Below, one piece after another: positions 53,681-62,328 of a DNA stretch of 64,000 bases (the stretch's first letter is position 1; each line of letters starts with the position of its first letter). The notes beneath the pieces were generated by a model. That model was not told the DNA's origin, did not search any database, and worked only from the letters and a program-made list of their open reading frames with translations. The translations under genes and the position numbers were made by a program. The stretch spans positions 496,001 through 560,000 of the forward strand of contig NZ_JAFEMW010000002.1 in NCBI RefSeq assembly GCF_016892625.1, in the 5' to 3' direction. This DNA is from Brevibacterium sp. RIT 803 (GTDB lineage Bacteria > Actinomycetota > Actinomycetes > Actinomycetales > Brevibacteriaceae).

Positions 53681-54706
53681 ATGGTTGACCTGAACACGTT
53701 GCCCCGCCGCCGGTACACCGGCGGACCCACCGCGCTTGAACATCTCGAGCGCCTGAGCACGCAGCTGGGCGGGCCGCAGATCTGGATCAAACGTGATGAC
53801 CAGCTGGGTCTGACTCAAGGTGGGAACAAGACTCGTAAGCTCGAGTTCCTCATCGCCGATGCTCTGGCACAAGGGGCCGACACCCTCGTCACTGCGGGCG
53901 GGGTGCAGTCCAATCACTGTCGACTCACACTCTCGGCAGCCAGACGTGAGGGGCTCGAATGTCACCTGATCCTCGAAGAGGATCTCGGTTCCGACGGCGT
54001 GCCGATTCCAGCGGATGCCGGTGGCAATCCACCAGAGCATACAGGCAATTTTCTGCTCTTCGACCTCCTCGGCGCGGATTCGGTCGAGCTTCATCCCAAC
54101 GGCAGTGACCTCATTGCTCGTGCCACCGAGTTGGCCGGCGGGCTCGAGGCTCAGGGGCGCAATCCCTACGTCATCCCGGTCGGCGGCTCGAACGTCACCG
54201 GTGCCCTGGGCTATGTCGATTGTGCACAGGAGCTGCTTGCCCAGTTCGCCGAGGTGGGCCTGGACGTATCGTCGATCGTAGCCCCGAGCGGGTCTGCTGG
54301 AATGCAGGCCGGACTCATCGTCGGCCTGCACGCCGCCGGCAGTCTGAGTCCTGTGGTCGGCATCAATGTCAGTCGCTCGCAGGAGGCCCAAGAGCCGAAG
54401 ATCGTGAACCTCGTCGATGAGGTGGCCTCGTTCCTTCACCTCCCAGCAGTGCCCCGTGATCGCAGTCTTGGCCTGGGCGACTACGTCGGGACCGGGTATG
54501 CGCTGCCGACGCCGGAGATGGTCGAAGCCGTGCGACTCTTTGCTCAGACCGAAGGCATCCTGCTTGATCCGGTCTATACGGGGAAGGCTGCGGCAGGGCT
54601 CATCGATCTGGTCCGTCAGGGGCGGTTTGAGCCCGACGACAACGTGGTCTTCATCCATTCGGGTGGAGTGCCCGGACTCTATGCTCGCGCCGGAGCCTTC
54701 GCATAG
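53681..54706 (+). CDS. dcyD: D-cysteine desulfhydrase / ACC deaminase family PLP enzyme
   Basis: 341 residues of the fold-type II PLP group: WIKRDDQLGLTQGGNKTRKLEFLIADAL near residue 35 (the PLP-binding Lys is in GGNKTRK), TAGGVQSNHCRLTLSAARREG near residue 75, phosphate loop PSGSAGMQAGLIVGL near 205 and DPVYTGKAAAGLIDLV near 295. Degrades D-cysteine to pyruvate, ammonia and sulfide, or acts on a similar D-amino acid; ACC deaminase is an alternative within the family. Followed 70 nt later by an RraA-like gene on the same strand. Confidence 0.85.
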   Translation: MVDLNTLPRRRYTGGPTALEHLERLSTQLGGPQIWIKRDDQLGLTQGGNKTRKLEFLIADALAQGADTLVTAGGVQSNHCRLTLSAARREGLECHLILEEDLGSDGVPIPADAGGNPPEHTGNFLLFDLLGADSVELHPNGSDLIARATELAGGLEAQGRNPYVIPVGGSNVTGALGYVDCAQELLAQFAEVGLDVSSIVAPSGSAGMQAGLIVGLHAAGSLSPVVGINVSRSQEAQEPKIVNLVDEVASFLHLPAVPRDRSLGLGDYVGTGYALPTPEMVEAVRLFAQTEGILLDPVYTGKAAAGLIDLVRQGRFEPDDNVVFIHSGGVPGLYARAGAFA

Positions 54707-54776
54707 TCTGGATCTGATGACGAACGACTTCCCAACTGACCTATTTGCGTGACTCACCTACCTGGAGGAAAACACC

Positions 54777-55244
54777 ATGACAGTCTCGACCGCTGATCTC
54801 TGGGACGAACGAGGACCAGAACTGGATTCGATCGCTTTGAACTTCGGTGACTTCGGCGCCAAGGACTCGTTCTCCGGTCCGGCTCGTACCGTGCGCTGCT
54901 ACCAGGACAATGCGCTGGCGAAGTCGACCCTGTCCCAGCCCGGCGACGGGGCCGTGCTCATCATCGACGGCGGCGGTTCGATCGCGACCGCACTCATGGG
55001 TGACATGATCGCCGAGCTCGCCGTGAGCAACGGCTGGGCAGGCGTCGTCATCAACGGAGCCGTCCGCGATCGAGTGGCGCTGTCGTCCATGGGCCTGGGA
55101 ATCAAAGCCCTGGCCAGCAACCCGCGTAAGAGTTCGAAGACCGGTGACGGTGAGCTCGATGTGACTCTCGAGATCGGTGGAGCCACCATTCGCCCCGGTG
55201 CAATGGTGTTCGCCGATCCTGACGGGGTCGTCGTCGAAAAGTAG
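54777..55244 (+). CDS. rraA: RraA-like protein (possible 4-hydroxy-4-methyl-2-oxoglutarate aldolase)
   Basis: 155 residues. FGDFGAKDSFSGPARTVRCYQDNALAKSTLSQPGDGAVLIIDGGGSIATALMGDMIAELAVSNGWAGVVINGAVRDRVALSSMGLGIKAL matches the RraA fold, including the G-D-x-x-A and G-x-x-R-D residues that bind the metal and substrate in the HMG aldolase branch. In Gram-positives the aldolase/oxaloacetate decarboxylase activity is more likely than RNase E inhibition. GGAGG lies 8 nt before the ATG. Confidence 0.88.
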   Translation: MTVSTADLWDERGPELDSIALNFGDFGAKDSFSGPARTVRCYQDNALAKSTLSQPGDGAVLIIDGGGSIATALMGDMIAELAVSNGWAGVVINGAVRDRVALSSMGLGIKALASNPRKSSKTGDGELDVTLEIGGATIRPGAMVFADPDGVVVEK

Positions 55245-55431
55245 CGAGGCGGGTGTCCTGACCAGGCGTCCTGCCGAACGTAAGGATTCTCACGTGACGA
55301 TAACGCTGCGATACAGTGCGAGTCGGCGCGAAGTAGAGTCTCGGCCAGGAGCCACGGCCTTCACGAGTCATCGATGATCTCCGCTGTTGGTCAGACCGGC
55401 TTCGTTCTCAATGATGAAAGGGCCGACTCCT

Positions 55432-56493
55432 ATGAAGGCAGCACGATTCTATGATCGCAACGACATCCGAATCGAAGACGTCCCCGAGCCCGAGCTGAAG
55501 CCCGGAACCATCGCTATCGACGTGGCGTGGTGCGGAATCTGCGGGACCGACCTGCACGAGTACCTCGAAGGCCCGATCTTCGTTCCGCCAGAGGGACATC
55601 CGCATCCGATTTCGGGCGAATCCGCACCGGTGACCATGGGCCACGAATTCTCGGGAACCATCACCAGCCTCGGCGAGGGTGTCTCCGATCTTGAAGTGGG
55701 GCAGAACGTCGTCGTCGAGCCCTACATCATCGGCGATGATGTCGATACGAGCATCGGGCAGAGCTATCAGCTCTCGCAGGACATGAACTTCATCGGGCTC
55801 GGTGGTGGCGGCGGTGGCCTCTCCGAGAAGATCGTCGTTCAGCGACGGTGGGTCCATCCGATCGGTGAGATCCCACTCGATCAGGCGGCGCTCATCGAAC
55901 CGCTCTCCGTCGCCCACCATGCGGTCGTCCGCTCGGGCGCGAAGCCTGGTCAGGTCGCCATCGTCGGTGGAGCCGGCCCCATCGGGCTGCTCACCGCTGC
56001 CGTACTCAAGGCGGAGGGCCTCACCGTCTTCATCTCCGAGCTGTCCGAGGCGAGGAAGAAGATGGCGCTCTCAACAGGAGTTGCCGACGAGGTCCTGGAT
56101 CCACGAGAAGGCGACGTGGCCGAGAAAGTCCGTGAACGCACAGACGGCCAAGGAGCAGACCTCGGCTTCGAGTGTTCATCGGTTCCGGTCGTCCTCGACA
56201 TGCTGCTCGACGCGGTTCGCCCGGGAGCAGTGATCGTCAACGTCTCCATCTGGGGCCACAAGCCCGAAGTCGATATGCCGAAGCTTGTGCTCAAGGAGAT
56301 CGACCTGAGAGGTACCATCGGCTACTCCGGCGATCATCCGTCCACAATCGAACTCGTGCGCAGCGGGAAGATCGACCTCTCGCCCTTCATCACCGGGCGC
56401 ATTGGGCTCGATGAGTTGGTCACGGGCGGCTTCGACGAGCTCATCAACAACAACGAGCAGCATGTGAAGATCATCGTCGATCCTCGAGCCTGA
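55432..56493 (+). CDS. Zinc alcohol dehydrogenase, (R,R)-butanediol dehydrogenase-like
   Basis: 353 residues of the medium-chain dehydrogenase family. Catalytic zinc: CGICGTDLHEYLEGP near residue 37 and GHEFSGTI near 70, with E at ALIEPLSVAHHAVVRSG near 150. NAD site VAIVGGAGPIGLLTAAVLKAEG near 172. The structural-zinc cysteine cluster is missing (LSQDMNFIGLGGGGGGLSEKIVV), typical of the 2,3-butanediol dehydrogenase branch. Oxidises butanediol/acetoin or a related diol. Start 55432 is preferred over an upstream ATG because the family begins MKAARFY. Confidence 0.88.
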   Translation: MKAARFYDRNDIRIEDVPEPELKPGTIAIDVAWCGICGTDLHEYLEGPIFVPPEGHPHPISGESAPVTMGHEFSGTITSLGEGVSDLEVGQNVVVEPYIIGDDVDTSIGQSYQLSQDMNFIGLGGGGGGLSEKIVVQRRWVHPIGEIPLDQAALIEPLSVAHHAVVRSGAKPGQVAIVGGAGPIGLLTAAVLKAEGLTVFISELSEARKKMALSTGVADEVLDPREGDVAEKVRERTDGQGADLGFECSSVPVVLDMLLDAVRPGAVIVNVSIWGHKPEVDMPKLVLKEIDLRGTIGYSGDHPSTIELVRSGKIDLSPFITGRIGLDELVTGGFDELINNNEQHVKIIVDPRA

Positions 56494-56650
56494 TCTATGT
56501 ACTTGGGTTCGCCTCAGCAGGAGCGGAGCCCATCCGAAACTCGGCGATCCTCACGCACAAGGGATTCATCGCTCAGGCCGTCATCGGGTGATTCGACCCG
56601 GAGCCAGATGAGATCGCTCGCGTGCTTGCAAATCCCTGCGCATATGCGCT

Positions 56651-57148
56651 TCAGCGATGCACTGAGTCGAAGTCCTGGTCAGCCGAGTCCCACACCGTGT
56701 CCGCCTCGACGGCCTCGCCGCCTTCCGTCAGGTCCTTCACGGTGTCGGTGCTGTACATGTATGACCAGGTGCCTTCGTCGGTCGTGCCGGTGACCATGAG
56801 CATGTCATAGTCGAACTCGGCGTTTCCTGCGCCCTGAACCGCGTCGGCGGTGGCCTTCTTATCGGCGTTCGGCTGTCCGGATGAGGGGAACTCGACATGC
56901 AGGCGGTCGACGTCACCTGCATGGTCGAAGTCCGGGTTGCTCTCAGACTCACGGTGCACATGAACCTCGTCGATGCTGCTGCGAAGGAAGTCACCGAGTA
57001 CCTCGGAGCTGTCGAAGTCGCTGGTGGGTACCTCGGCGCTCTGTCCGGGCTCGATATCATCCGAGTCGGACTCTTTGGCGCTGCAGCCGCCGAGCGTAAG
57101 GGCAGAAGCCAGGGTCAATGCCGAGACGAGATGAGGAACAGCCTTCAT
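56651..57148 (-). CDS. Putative lipoprotein, unknown function
   Basis: 165 residues with a lipoprotein signal peptide, LVSALTLASALTLGGC, and lipidation Cys at about residue 22. The mature part is acidic (SAKESDSDDIEPGQSAEVPTSDFDSSEVLGDFLRSSIDEVHVHRESES) followed by a small beta-rich region (FDYDMLMVTGTTDEGTWSYMYSTDTVKDLTEGG). Anchored outside the membrane. No family recognised. Converges with the butanediol-dehydrogenase-like gene. Confidence 0.75.
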   Translation of the reverse strand: MKAVPHLVSALTLASALTLGGCSAKESDSDDIEPGQSAEVPTSDFDSSEVLGDFLRSSIDEVHVHRESESNPDFDHAGDVDRLHVEFPSSGQPNADKKATADAVQGAGNAEFDYDMLMVTGTTDEGTWSYMYSTDTVKDLTEGGEAVEADTVWDSADQDFDSVHR

Positions 57149-57231
57149 GGTTCCACCCTATCGATATCCGGCCAGTTCTCTGTACTCCGGGTGCTCCTCG
57201 AACACCGATCCGATCGGCCACTCGGGTGAGA

Positions 57232-58794
57232 TCAGACGAGGACCTCGATGAGTCGCGGGCCCGAATCGGTCAGGCCTGCGCGGAAATCACGATCAAGGTC
57301 CTCGATCGTCTCGACTCGAGTCGCCGGCACACCCATGCCGTGGGAGAGGGAGACCCAGTCGATGGCGGGGTTGCCGATGTCGAGCAGAGATTCGGCCTTG
57401 GGTCCGAAATCGGGGACGCCGACATTGGACATCTCATTGCGCAGAATCTGATATTTCCGATTGGCGAAGATGAGGACGACGATGTCGAGCTGCTCCCGCG
57501 CGTAGGTCCACAGAGATTGCGGGTTGTACATTCCCGAACCGTCGGATTCGAGAACGACGACCTTCCGGTCGGGACTCGAGATCGCAGCCCCAGCACCGAC
57601 GGGAAGGGCCCAGCCGATGGATCCGCCGGTGCCGCCGAGGTAGTCGTGGGGTTGTGACCCAGCCGTCTGTGCGTAAAAGCCCCGGCCCGTGGTGATGGAT
57701 TCGTCGAGGACGATCGCGTTCTCGGGAATGGCGCCCGAGAGCCACGCGGCGAGCTTCGCCGCGGTGATGGTGCCGCTGGGAGCAGGCGCCGGAGCCAGCT
57801 CCGCGTGCAGGGAAGACCGTCCACGTGAATTGCCGGCTGCCTCGGCGAGGTGGTTGTGAAGGTCATCAAGTGCCTGCAGCGAGTCGGCACCGATGGGACT
57901 GAGCGTGAAGACGGTGGTGCCCGGTGCGGTGAGCACGCTCGGCTTGTCGGGGTAGGCGAAGAAGGCGACGGGCGGTTTCGCATCGACGAAGATGAGCGAA
58001 TCGAAGTTCTGCAGGAGCTCGACAGACGGCTCGACCGGGTACGGAATCTTCGTCACCATCGGCCGACCTGCACCTCGTTCGGTCCGTGCGGCAAAGGTCT
58101 CTGCCAGCAATGTCGCACCGGTCGCCTCGGCGATCTTGACGGCCACTTCCAGTTGCGGCGAGCGCAGAGCACGCCCGCCGAGGAGGATGGCTGTGCGTGG
58201 GCCTGAAGCTCGCAGTCGGACTGCCGCGGCTTCGACCACCGCCGGATCGGCTGAGGCAGGGGTGGGCGCGATCGCGTTCGGTGGCTGCGTGTACTCATCG
58301 GCACAATTCCACGCAGTGTCGGCAGGGAGGATGAGCGAGCTGATCTGCCCTGAGAGGCTGTAGCCGATGGCATCCGCAGCATCCTTGGCAATGGAGTTCG
58401 CCGATGGTGAGGTGCGCACCCAGTTGCTGAAGGGCCGCAGTGCGCCTTCGATGTCAGAGGTCAGCGGCGCGTCAAGACTTCGGTGGTAGCCGGCATGATC
58501 GCCGATGATGTTGACCATCGAGACCCGGGCGCGCAGAGCATTGTGGAGACTGGAGAGACCATTAGCGGCACCTGGACCCAAATGCAGCAGGGTGGCCGCC
58601 GGCTTGTCGAGCATCCGCGAGTAGCCATCGGCAGCCCCAGTGACGACGCCTTCGAAGAGACCGAGCACACCCCGGACATGAGGCTGCCGATCCAGAGCAG
58701 CCACGAAGTGCATCTCCGAGGTGCCGGGGTTGGCGAAGCAGACCTCGATTCCGTTGTGACCCAACGTCTGAAGCAAGCTCTCGGCGCCATTCAT
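57232..58794 (-). CDS. Thiamine-diphosphate-dependent enzyme (acetolactate synthase / benzoylformate decarboxylase-like)
   Basis: 520 residues with the three ThDP domains: FANPGTSEMHFVAALD near residue 20 (Glu that activates the thiamine), FEGVVTGAADGYSRMLDKPAATLLHLGPGAANGLSSLHNAL near 48-90, a central domain without obvious FAD site, and the cofactor motif LESDGSGMYNPQSLWTYAREQLDIVVLIFANRKYQIL near 425-460, where the first Gly of GDG is Ser. Carries out decarboxylation or carboligation of a 2-keto acid. AAAGGAG lies 8 nt before the chosen start. Divergent from the dioxygenase gene at 59005. Confidence 0.85.
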   Translation of the reverse strand: MNGAESLLQTLGHNGIEVCFANPGTSEMHFVAALDRQPHVRGVLGLFEGVVTGAADGYSRMLDKPAATLLHLGPGAANGLSSLHNALRARVSMVNIIGDHAGYHRSLDAPLTSDIEGALRPFSNWVRTSPSANSIAKDAADAIGYSLSGQISSLILPADTAWNCADEYTQPPNAIAPTPASADPAVVEAAAVRLRASGPRTAILLGGRALRSPQLEVAVKIAEATGATLLAETFAARTERGAGRPMVTKIPYPVEPSVELLQNFDSLIFVDAKPPVAFFAYPDKPSVLTAPGTTVFTLSPIGADSLQALDDLHNHLAEAAGNSRGRSSLHAELAPAPAPSGTITAAKLAAWLSGAIPENAIVLDESITTGRGFYAQTAGSQPHDYLGGTGGSIGWALPVGAGAAISSPDRKVVVLESDGSGMYNPQSLWTYAREQLDIVVLIFANRKYQILRNEMSNVGVPDFGPKAESLLDIGNPAIDWVSLSHGMGVPATRVETIEDLDRDFRAGLTDSGPRLIEVLV

Positions 58795-58919
58795 GCCATC
58801 ATCTCCTTTGAAGTCGGCCACGGAGGATTTCGCATCCGTGATCAGCAGTGAGTTCTGTCTTATCACGCCATACTGATATGTCGCTCGAGCGTCTGAATCG
58901 ATGGCCGGGAATATTCGCC

Positions 58920-58948
58920 TTGTACCCTCGGTTACACCACTATAGAAT
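58920..58948 (+). promoter_or_regulatory. Promoter of the VOC dioxygenase gene
   Basis: TTGTAC (58920-58925), 17-nt spacer, TAGAAT (58943-58948). The transcription start should fall inside the palindrome at 58950-58969. Confidence 0.6.
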
Positions 58949-58949
58949 G

Positions 58950-58969
58950 ATAGTTGACGATTCAACTAT
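58950..58969. promoter_or_regulatory. MarR-like palindromic operator
   Basis: ATAGTTGA-CGAT-TCAACTAT, perfect 8-bp arms with 4-nt centre, directly after the -10 box of the dioxygenase promoter. TTGA...TCAA arms are common for MarR-type regulators of catechol/quinone genes. No marR gene is in the window. Confidence 0.7.
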
Positions 58970-59004
58970 TAGATCGCAGTCATTCGCTGAGCCAGGAGGG
59001 CGAC

Positions 59005-59958
59005 ATGAACGTCACCGAGAACACCACAGCATCCGACACCGTATCGCCTGTCGTCAACGACACCCTACTCAGCGCTGCCACTGGAATGGACGCCGTCACC
59101 CTGCGCGTCGGCGATCTCGAGAAGATGTCGACCTACTACTCGAATGCCCTCGCGATGGAGCCCCTCGAAGAGGTGTCGCACGGCAGTGAGATCCACCGTG
59201 TGCTCGGTCGCGGGGTCACTCCCCTGGTCAAGCTCGTCGCCACACCCAACCTGCCCGGGGTCGACCGCACCCAGGCCGGTCTCTTCCACACCGCTTTCCT
59301 GTTCGAGAACCAGGCTTCCCTGGCTGCAACCGTCGCCCACGCCGCACAGAACACGAACAGCCAGTTCGTGGGTTCCAGCGACCACCTCGTCAGCGAGGCC
59401 TTCTACTTCACCGACCCGGAGGGCAACGGCATCGAGCTCTACGTCGACCGCGACCGCTCGGAGTGGAAGCACTCTGCCGATGGTGAAGTCCGCATGGACA
59501 CGATCTACCTCGACCCGAACGCCTTCCTTGCCGAACACCTCGACGAGCAGACGCTGGCTCAAGCCAACACCCTGCCGGGCATCATCGGCCACGTCCACCT
59601 GCAGGTAGGCGACGTGCCGACGGCTCGCAGGTTCTACGTCGACGCCCTCGGCTTCGAGCCGACGCTCGCCTCAATGCCCGGCGTCCTCTTCGCCTCGGCT
59701 GGTGGATACCACCACCACGTCGCGATGAACACCTGGAACAGCCGCGGTGTCGGTCCGCGCGCAGCCAGCCTCGGCCTCGGCGATGTCGCCATCACCGTGC
59801 CGGGCCGCGAGGACCTCGACGCACTGGTCGCTCGCCTCAGCGCACGCAAGATGGATTTTGCCGACGACGGCCGCTCGGTCCGCGTCTCCGACCCATGGGG
59901 CACGCAGGTGACTCTGGGCATCGGCGGCAGCTCGATCGATCAGACTCTGACACGGTGA
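59005..59958 (+). CDS. VOC family catechol 2,3-dioxygenase-like protein
   Basis: 317 residues made of two vicinal-oxygen-chelate halves. Half one: TLRVGDLEKMSTYYSNALAM near 40, LFHTAFLFEN near 95, FTDPEGNGIELYVDRDRSEW near 138. Half two: GHVHLQVGDVPTARRFYVDALGFEP near 200, the HHHVAMNTW His cluster near 235, and VSDPWGTQVTL near 300. Layout and the HVHLQV/EgNGIELY ligands fit the CatE-type ring-cleaving dioxygenases of Gram-positives. AGGAGG lies 5 nt before the ATG. Controlled by the operator at 58950. Confidence 0.88.
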   Translation: MNVTENTTASDTVSPVVNDTLLSAATGMDAVTLRVGDLEKMSTYYSNALAMEPLEEVSHGSEIHRVLGRGVTPLVKLVATPNLPGVDRTQAGLFHTAFLFENQASLAATVAHAAQNTNSQFVGSSDHLVSEAFYFTDPEGNGIELYVDRDRSEWKHSADGEVRMDTIYLDPNAFLAEHLDEQTLAQANTLPGIIGHVHLQVGDVPTARRFYVDALGFEPTLASMPGVLFASAGGYHHHVAMNTWNSRGVGPRAASLGLGDVAITVPGREDLDALVARLSARKMDFADDGRSVRVSDPWGTQVTLGIGGSSIDQTLTR

Positions 59959-59995
59959 TCTCAGCTTTCAGCCACGAGCCTGCCTGACAACTCGC

Positions 59996-62092
59996 TCACT
60001 GTGCGGCCGAGGCTGAAGCATCCGGGCGAAGGTCCAGCCGACGCAGCAGCTGGGCATTGAGTGCGACGACGATCGTGGAGATCGACATGAGGATCGCACC
60101 CACGCTCATCGGCAGCACGAAGCCGATGGGTGCCAGGATACCGGCAGCGAGTGGAACCGAGATGAGGTTGTAGCCAGCGGCCCACCACAGGTTCTGCTTC
60201 ATCTTCCTCAACGTCGCCCGTGAGAGTTCGATGACCGAGAGCACGGACCGGGGGTCATCGGAGGCCAGGATCACTCCGGCCGAGCCGATGGCCACGTCGG
60301 TTCCGGCTCCGATGGCGATGCCGACATCTGCGGCAGCCAAGGCGGGCGCATCGTTGACTCCGTCGCCGACCATCGCGACCCTACGGCCCTCTCCGTGCAG
60401 CTCGGCGACCTTGGCCGCCTTGTCCGCAGGGTGGACCCCGGCGAAGACGCGGTCGATGCCGAGTTCGGCGGCCACAGTCTGGGCAACCGCCTCGGCGTCG
60501 CCGGTGATCATGACCACCTGCACACCACGCCGGTGCAGCGCATCGACGGCTTCGCGGGATTCAGGTCGGATCTCATCGGCAAGCTTGAGTGCGCCGATGA
60601 CGCTTCCATCAACAATGACGTGGAGGATGATGGCGCCCTCCTTGCTCCACTGCGCGACGATCGGAGCTTCGCTCACACCGTGCTCCCTGAGCAGGTTCGG
60701 CCCGCCCACGGCCGCTTCGGCGCCATCGATCTGAGCCGTGACGCCGATCGCTGGGGAGGACGAGAAATTCACCGCCACCGGGACATCGAGACCACGGTTG
60801 CGGGCAGCGCGAACGATCGCACGCGCCAAGGGGTGCTCACTGTCCGTCTCCGCGGCCGCGGCGATTGCGAGGATCTCATCCGCGGTGCGGTTCTCGGCCG
60901 TGACCTCAACCGCGGTGACTGTCGGTTCACCCTTGGTCAGGGTGCCGGTCTTGTCGAAGAGGACCGAATCGACTGTGCGCATCGTCTCCAGCGCCAACCG
61001 GTCCTTGATGAGGACGCCGCCGCGGGCTGCCCGCTCGGTGGCGATGGACACGACGAGCGGGATGGCCAGGCCCAAAGCGTGGGGACAGGCGATGACGAGG
61101 ACGGTGATCGTGCGCACGACCGCCGAGTCCGGCATGCCCACCAGGGACCACACGATCGCGGTGATCACGGCGGTGCCGAGGGCGAACCAGAACAGCCAGG
61201 CCGAAGCCTTGTCGGCGATGCGCTGGGCCCGTGATGTCGAGTTCTGTGCCTCGGAGACCAGCTTCTGGATGCCGGCGAGCGCAGTGTCTTCACCGGTGGC
61301 CGTGATCTGCAGGCGCAGTCCGGAGTCGGTGGCGACGGTGCCCGCCACGACGGTATCGCCTGCCGCGCGGCGAACGGTCGTCGATTCTCCCGTGACCATG
61401 GACTCGTCCATGCTGGCCGAGCCGTCGATGACCCGACCGTCGGCAGGGACCGCTGCGCCAGGGCGGACGACGACGGTGTCGCCGAGCCTGAGGTCGGCTG
61501 GATCGACCATCACCGTTTCGCCGTCGACGATCGTCTCTGCCTCGTCGGGCAGCAGCGCTGCCAGACTGTCCAGCGCCGAGGTGGTCTGTGCCAGGGAGCG
61601 CATCTCCAGCCAGTGCCCGGCCAGCATGATGACGACAAGCAGTGCCAGCTCCCACCAGAAGTCGAGCTCGGCGTCAAGGAGGCCGATCGAAGAACCCCAG
61701 GAGGAGAAGAATGCGACGGTGATGGCCAGTGCGATGAGGAGCATCATCCCAGGACTGCGATCTCTGAGCTCGCTGAGACCGCCGGTCAGGAACGGCTTGC
61801 CGCCCCAGAAATACATGACGGTGCCCAGTATCGGTGAGAGCCAGCGCAGCCAGCCGAGGATGCCGGTCTCCGGAACCTCATAGCCCACGAGGTGGCCGAA
61901 CATGGGACTGAAGGCGATGACCGGGATCGCGATGACGAGCATGATCCAGAACAGACGCCGGAATTGCGCGACATGGTCGCCGTGGCTGGTGTGGCCATCA
62001 TGCCCCGCGTGGTCGCCATGGCCCGCGTGGTCGCCATGGCCCGCGTGGCTGGCGTGACCGTTGTGATTCTCATGCTCATGCCCTGTACTCAT
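59996..62092 (-). CDS. CopB-type copper-translocating P-type ATPase
   Basis: 698 residues. A His-rich N terminus (residues 4-42, repeated HAGHGDH) replaces the CxxC metal domains. The membrane site is ACPHALGLAIPLV (CPH, the P1B-3 or CopB class), with DKTGTLTKGEPTV phosphorylation loop, HPLARAIV nucleotide motif, TGES actuator loop (ESMVTGEST) and MVGDGVNDAPAL hinge. Exports copper (Cu(II)/Cu(I)) from the cytoplasm. Start at 62092 is just inside a CsoR-like operator 10 nt upstream, indicating copper-induced derepression. Confidence 0.94.
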   Translation of the reverse strand: MSTGHEHENHNGHASHAGHGDHAGHGDHAGHDGHTSHGDHVAQFRRLFWIMLVIAIPVIAFSPMFGHLVGYEVPETGILGWLRWLSPILGTVMYFWGGKPFLTGGLSELRDRSPGMMLLIALAITVAFFSSWGSSIGLLDAELDFWWELALLVVIMLAGHWLEMRSLAQTTSALDSLAALLPDEAETIVDGETVMVDPADLRLGDTVVVRPGAAVPADGRVIDGSASMDESMVTGESTTVRRAAGDTVVAGTVATDSGLRLQITATGEDTALAGIQKLVSEAQNSTSRAQRIADKASAWLFWFALGTAVITAIVWSLVGMPDSAVVRTITVLVIACPHALGLAIPLVVSIATERAARGGVLIKDRLALETMRTVDSVLFDKTGTLTKGEPTVTAVEVTAENRTADEILAIAAAAETDSEHPLARAIVRAARNRGLDVPVAVNFSSSPAIGVTAQIDGAEAAVGGPNLLREHGVSEAPIVAQWSKEGAIILHVIVDGSVIGALKLADEIRPESREAVDALHRRGVQVVMITGDAEAVAQTVAAELGIDRVFAGVHPADKAAKVAELHGEGRRVAMVGDGVNDAPALAAADVGIAIGAGTDVAIGSAGVILASDDPRSVLSVIELSRATLRKMKQNLWWAAGYNLISVPLAAGILAPIGFVLPMSVGAILMSISTIVVALNAQLLRRLDLRPDASASAAQ

Positions 62093-62101
62093 ACCGCCAC
62101 C

Positions 62102-62122
62102 ATATACCCCTTGGGGGTATAT
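62102..62122. promoter_or_regulatory. CsoR-like copper operator
   Basis: ATATACCCC-TTG-GGGGTATAT, perfect 9-bp arms, 10 nt upstream of the copper ATPase start codon. G/C-tract palindromes flanked by TA are the typical binding sites of CsoR copper-sensing repressors. No csoR gene is in the window. Confidence 0.8.
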
Positions 62123-62328
62123 TGGAAGGTGTGAATCCTCACGCAGAAGGCCGGCCACGGGGTGCCGGCCCCGCACCTCAAGTCGTGGCACACGTTGCAT
62201 AGTTGCGCATGTATCGGCAATACTTGCTCATGCTGTTCAACTTCGTGTCAGACTCATCCGCTTCGCTGAGAGTCGACTCGGATCAATCCCGGCTCGCTGA
62301 CCGAGTCGGCCTCACTGCGGAGGATCTC

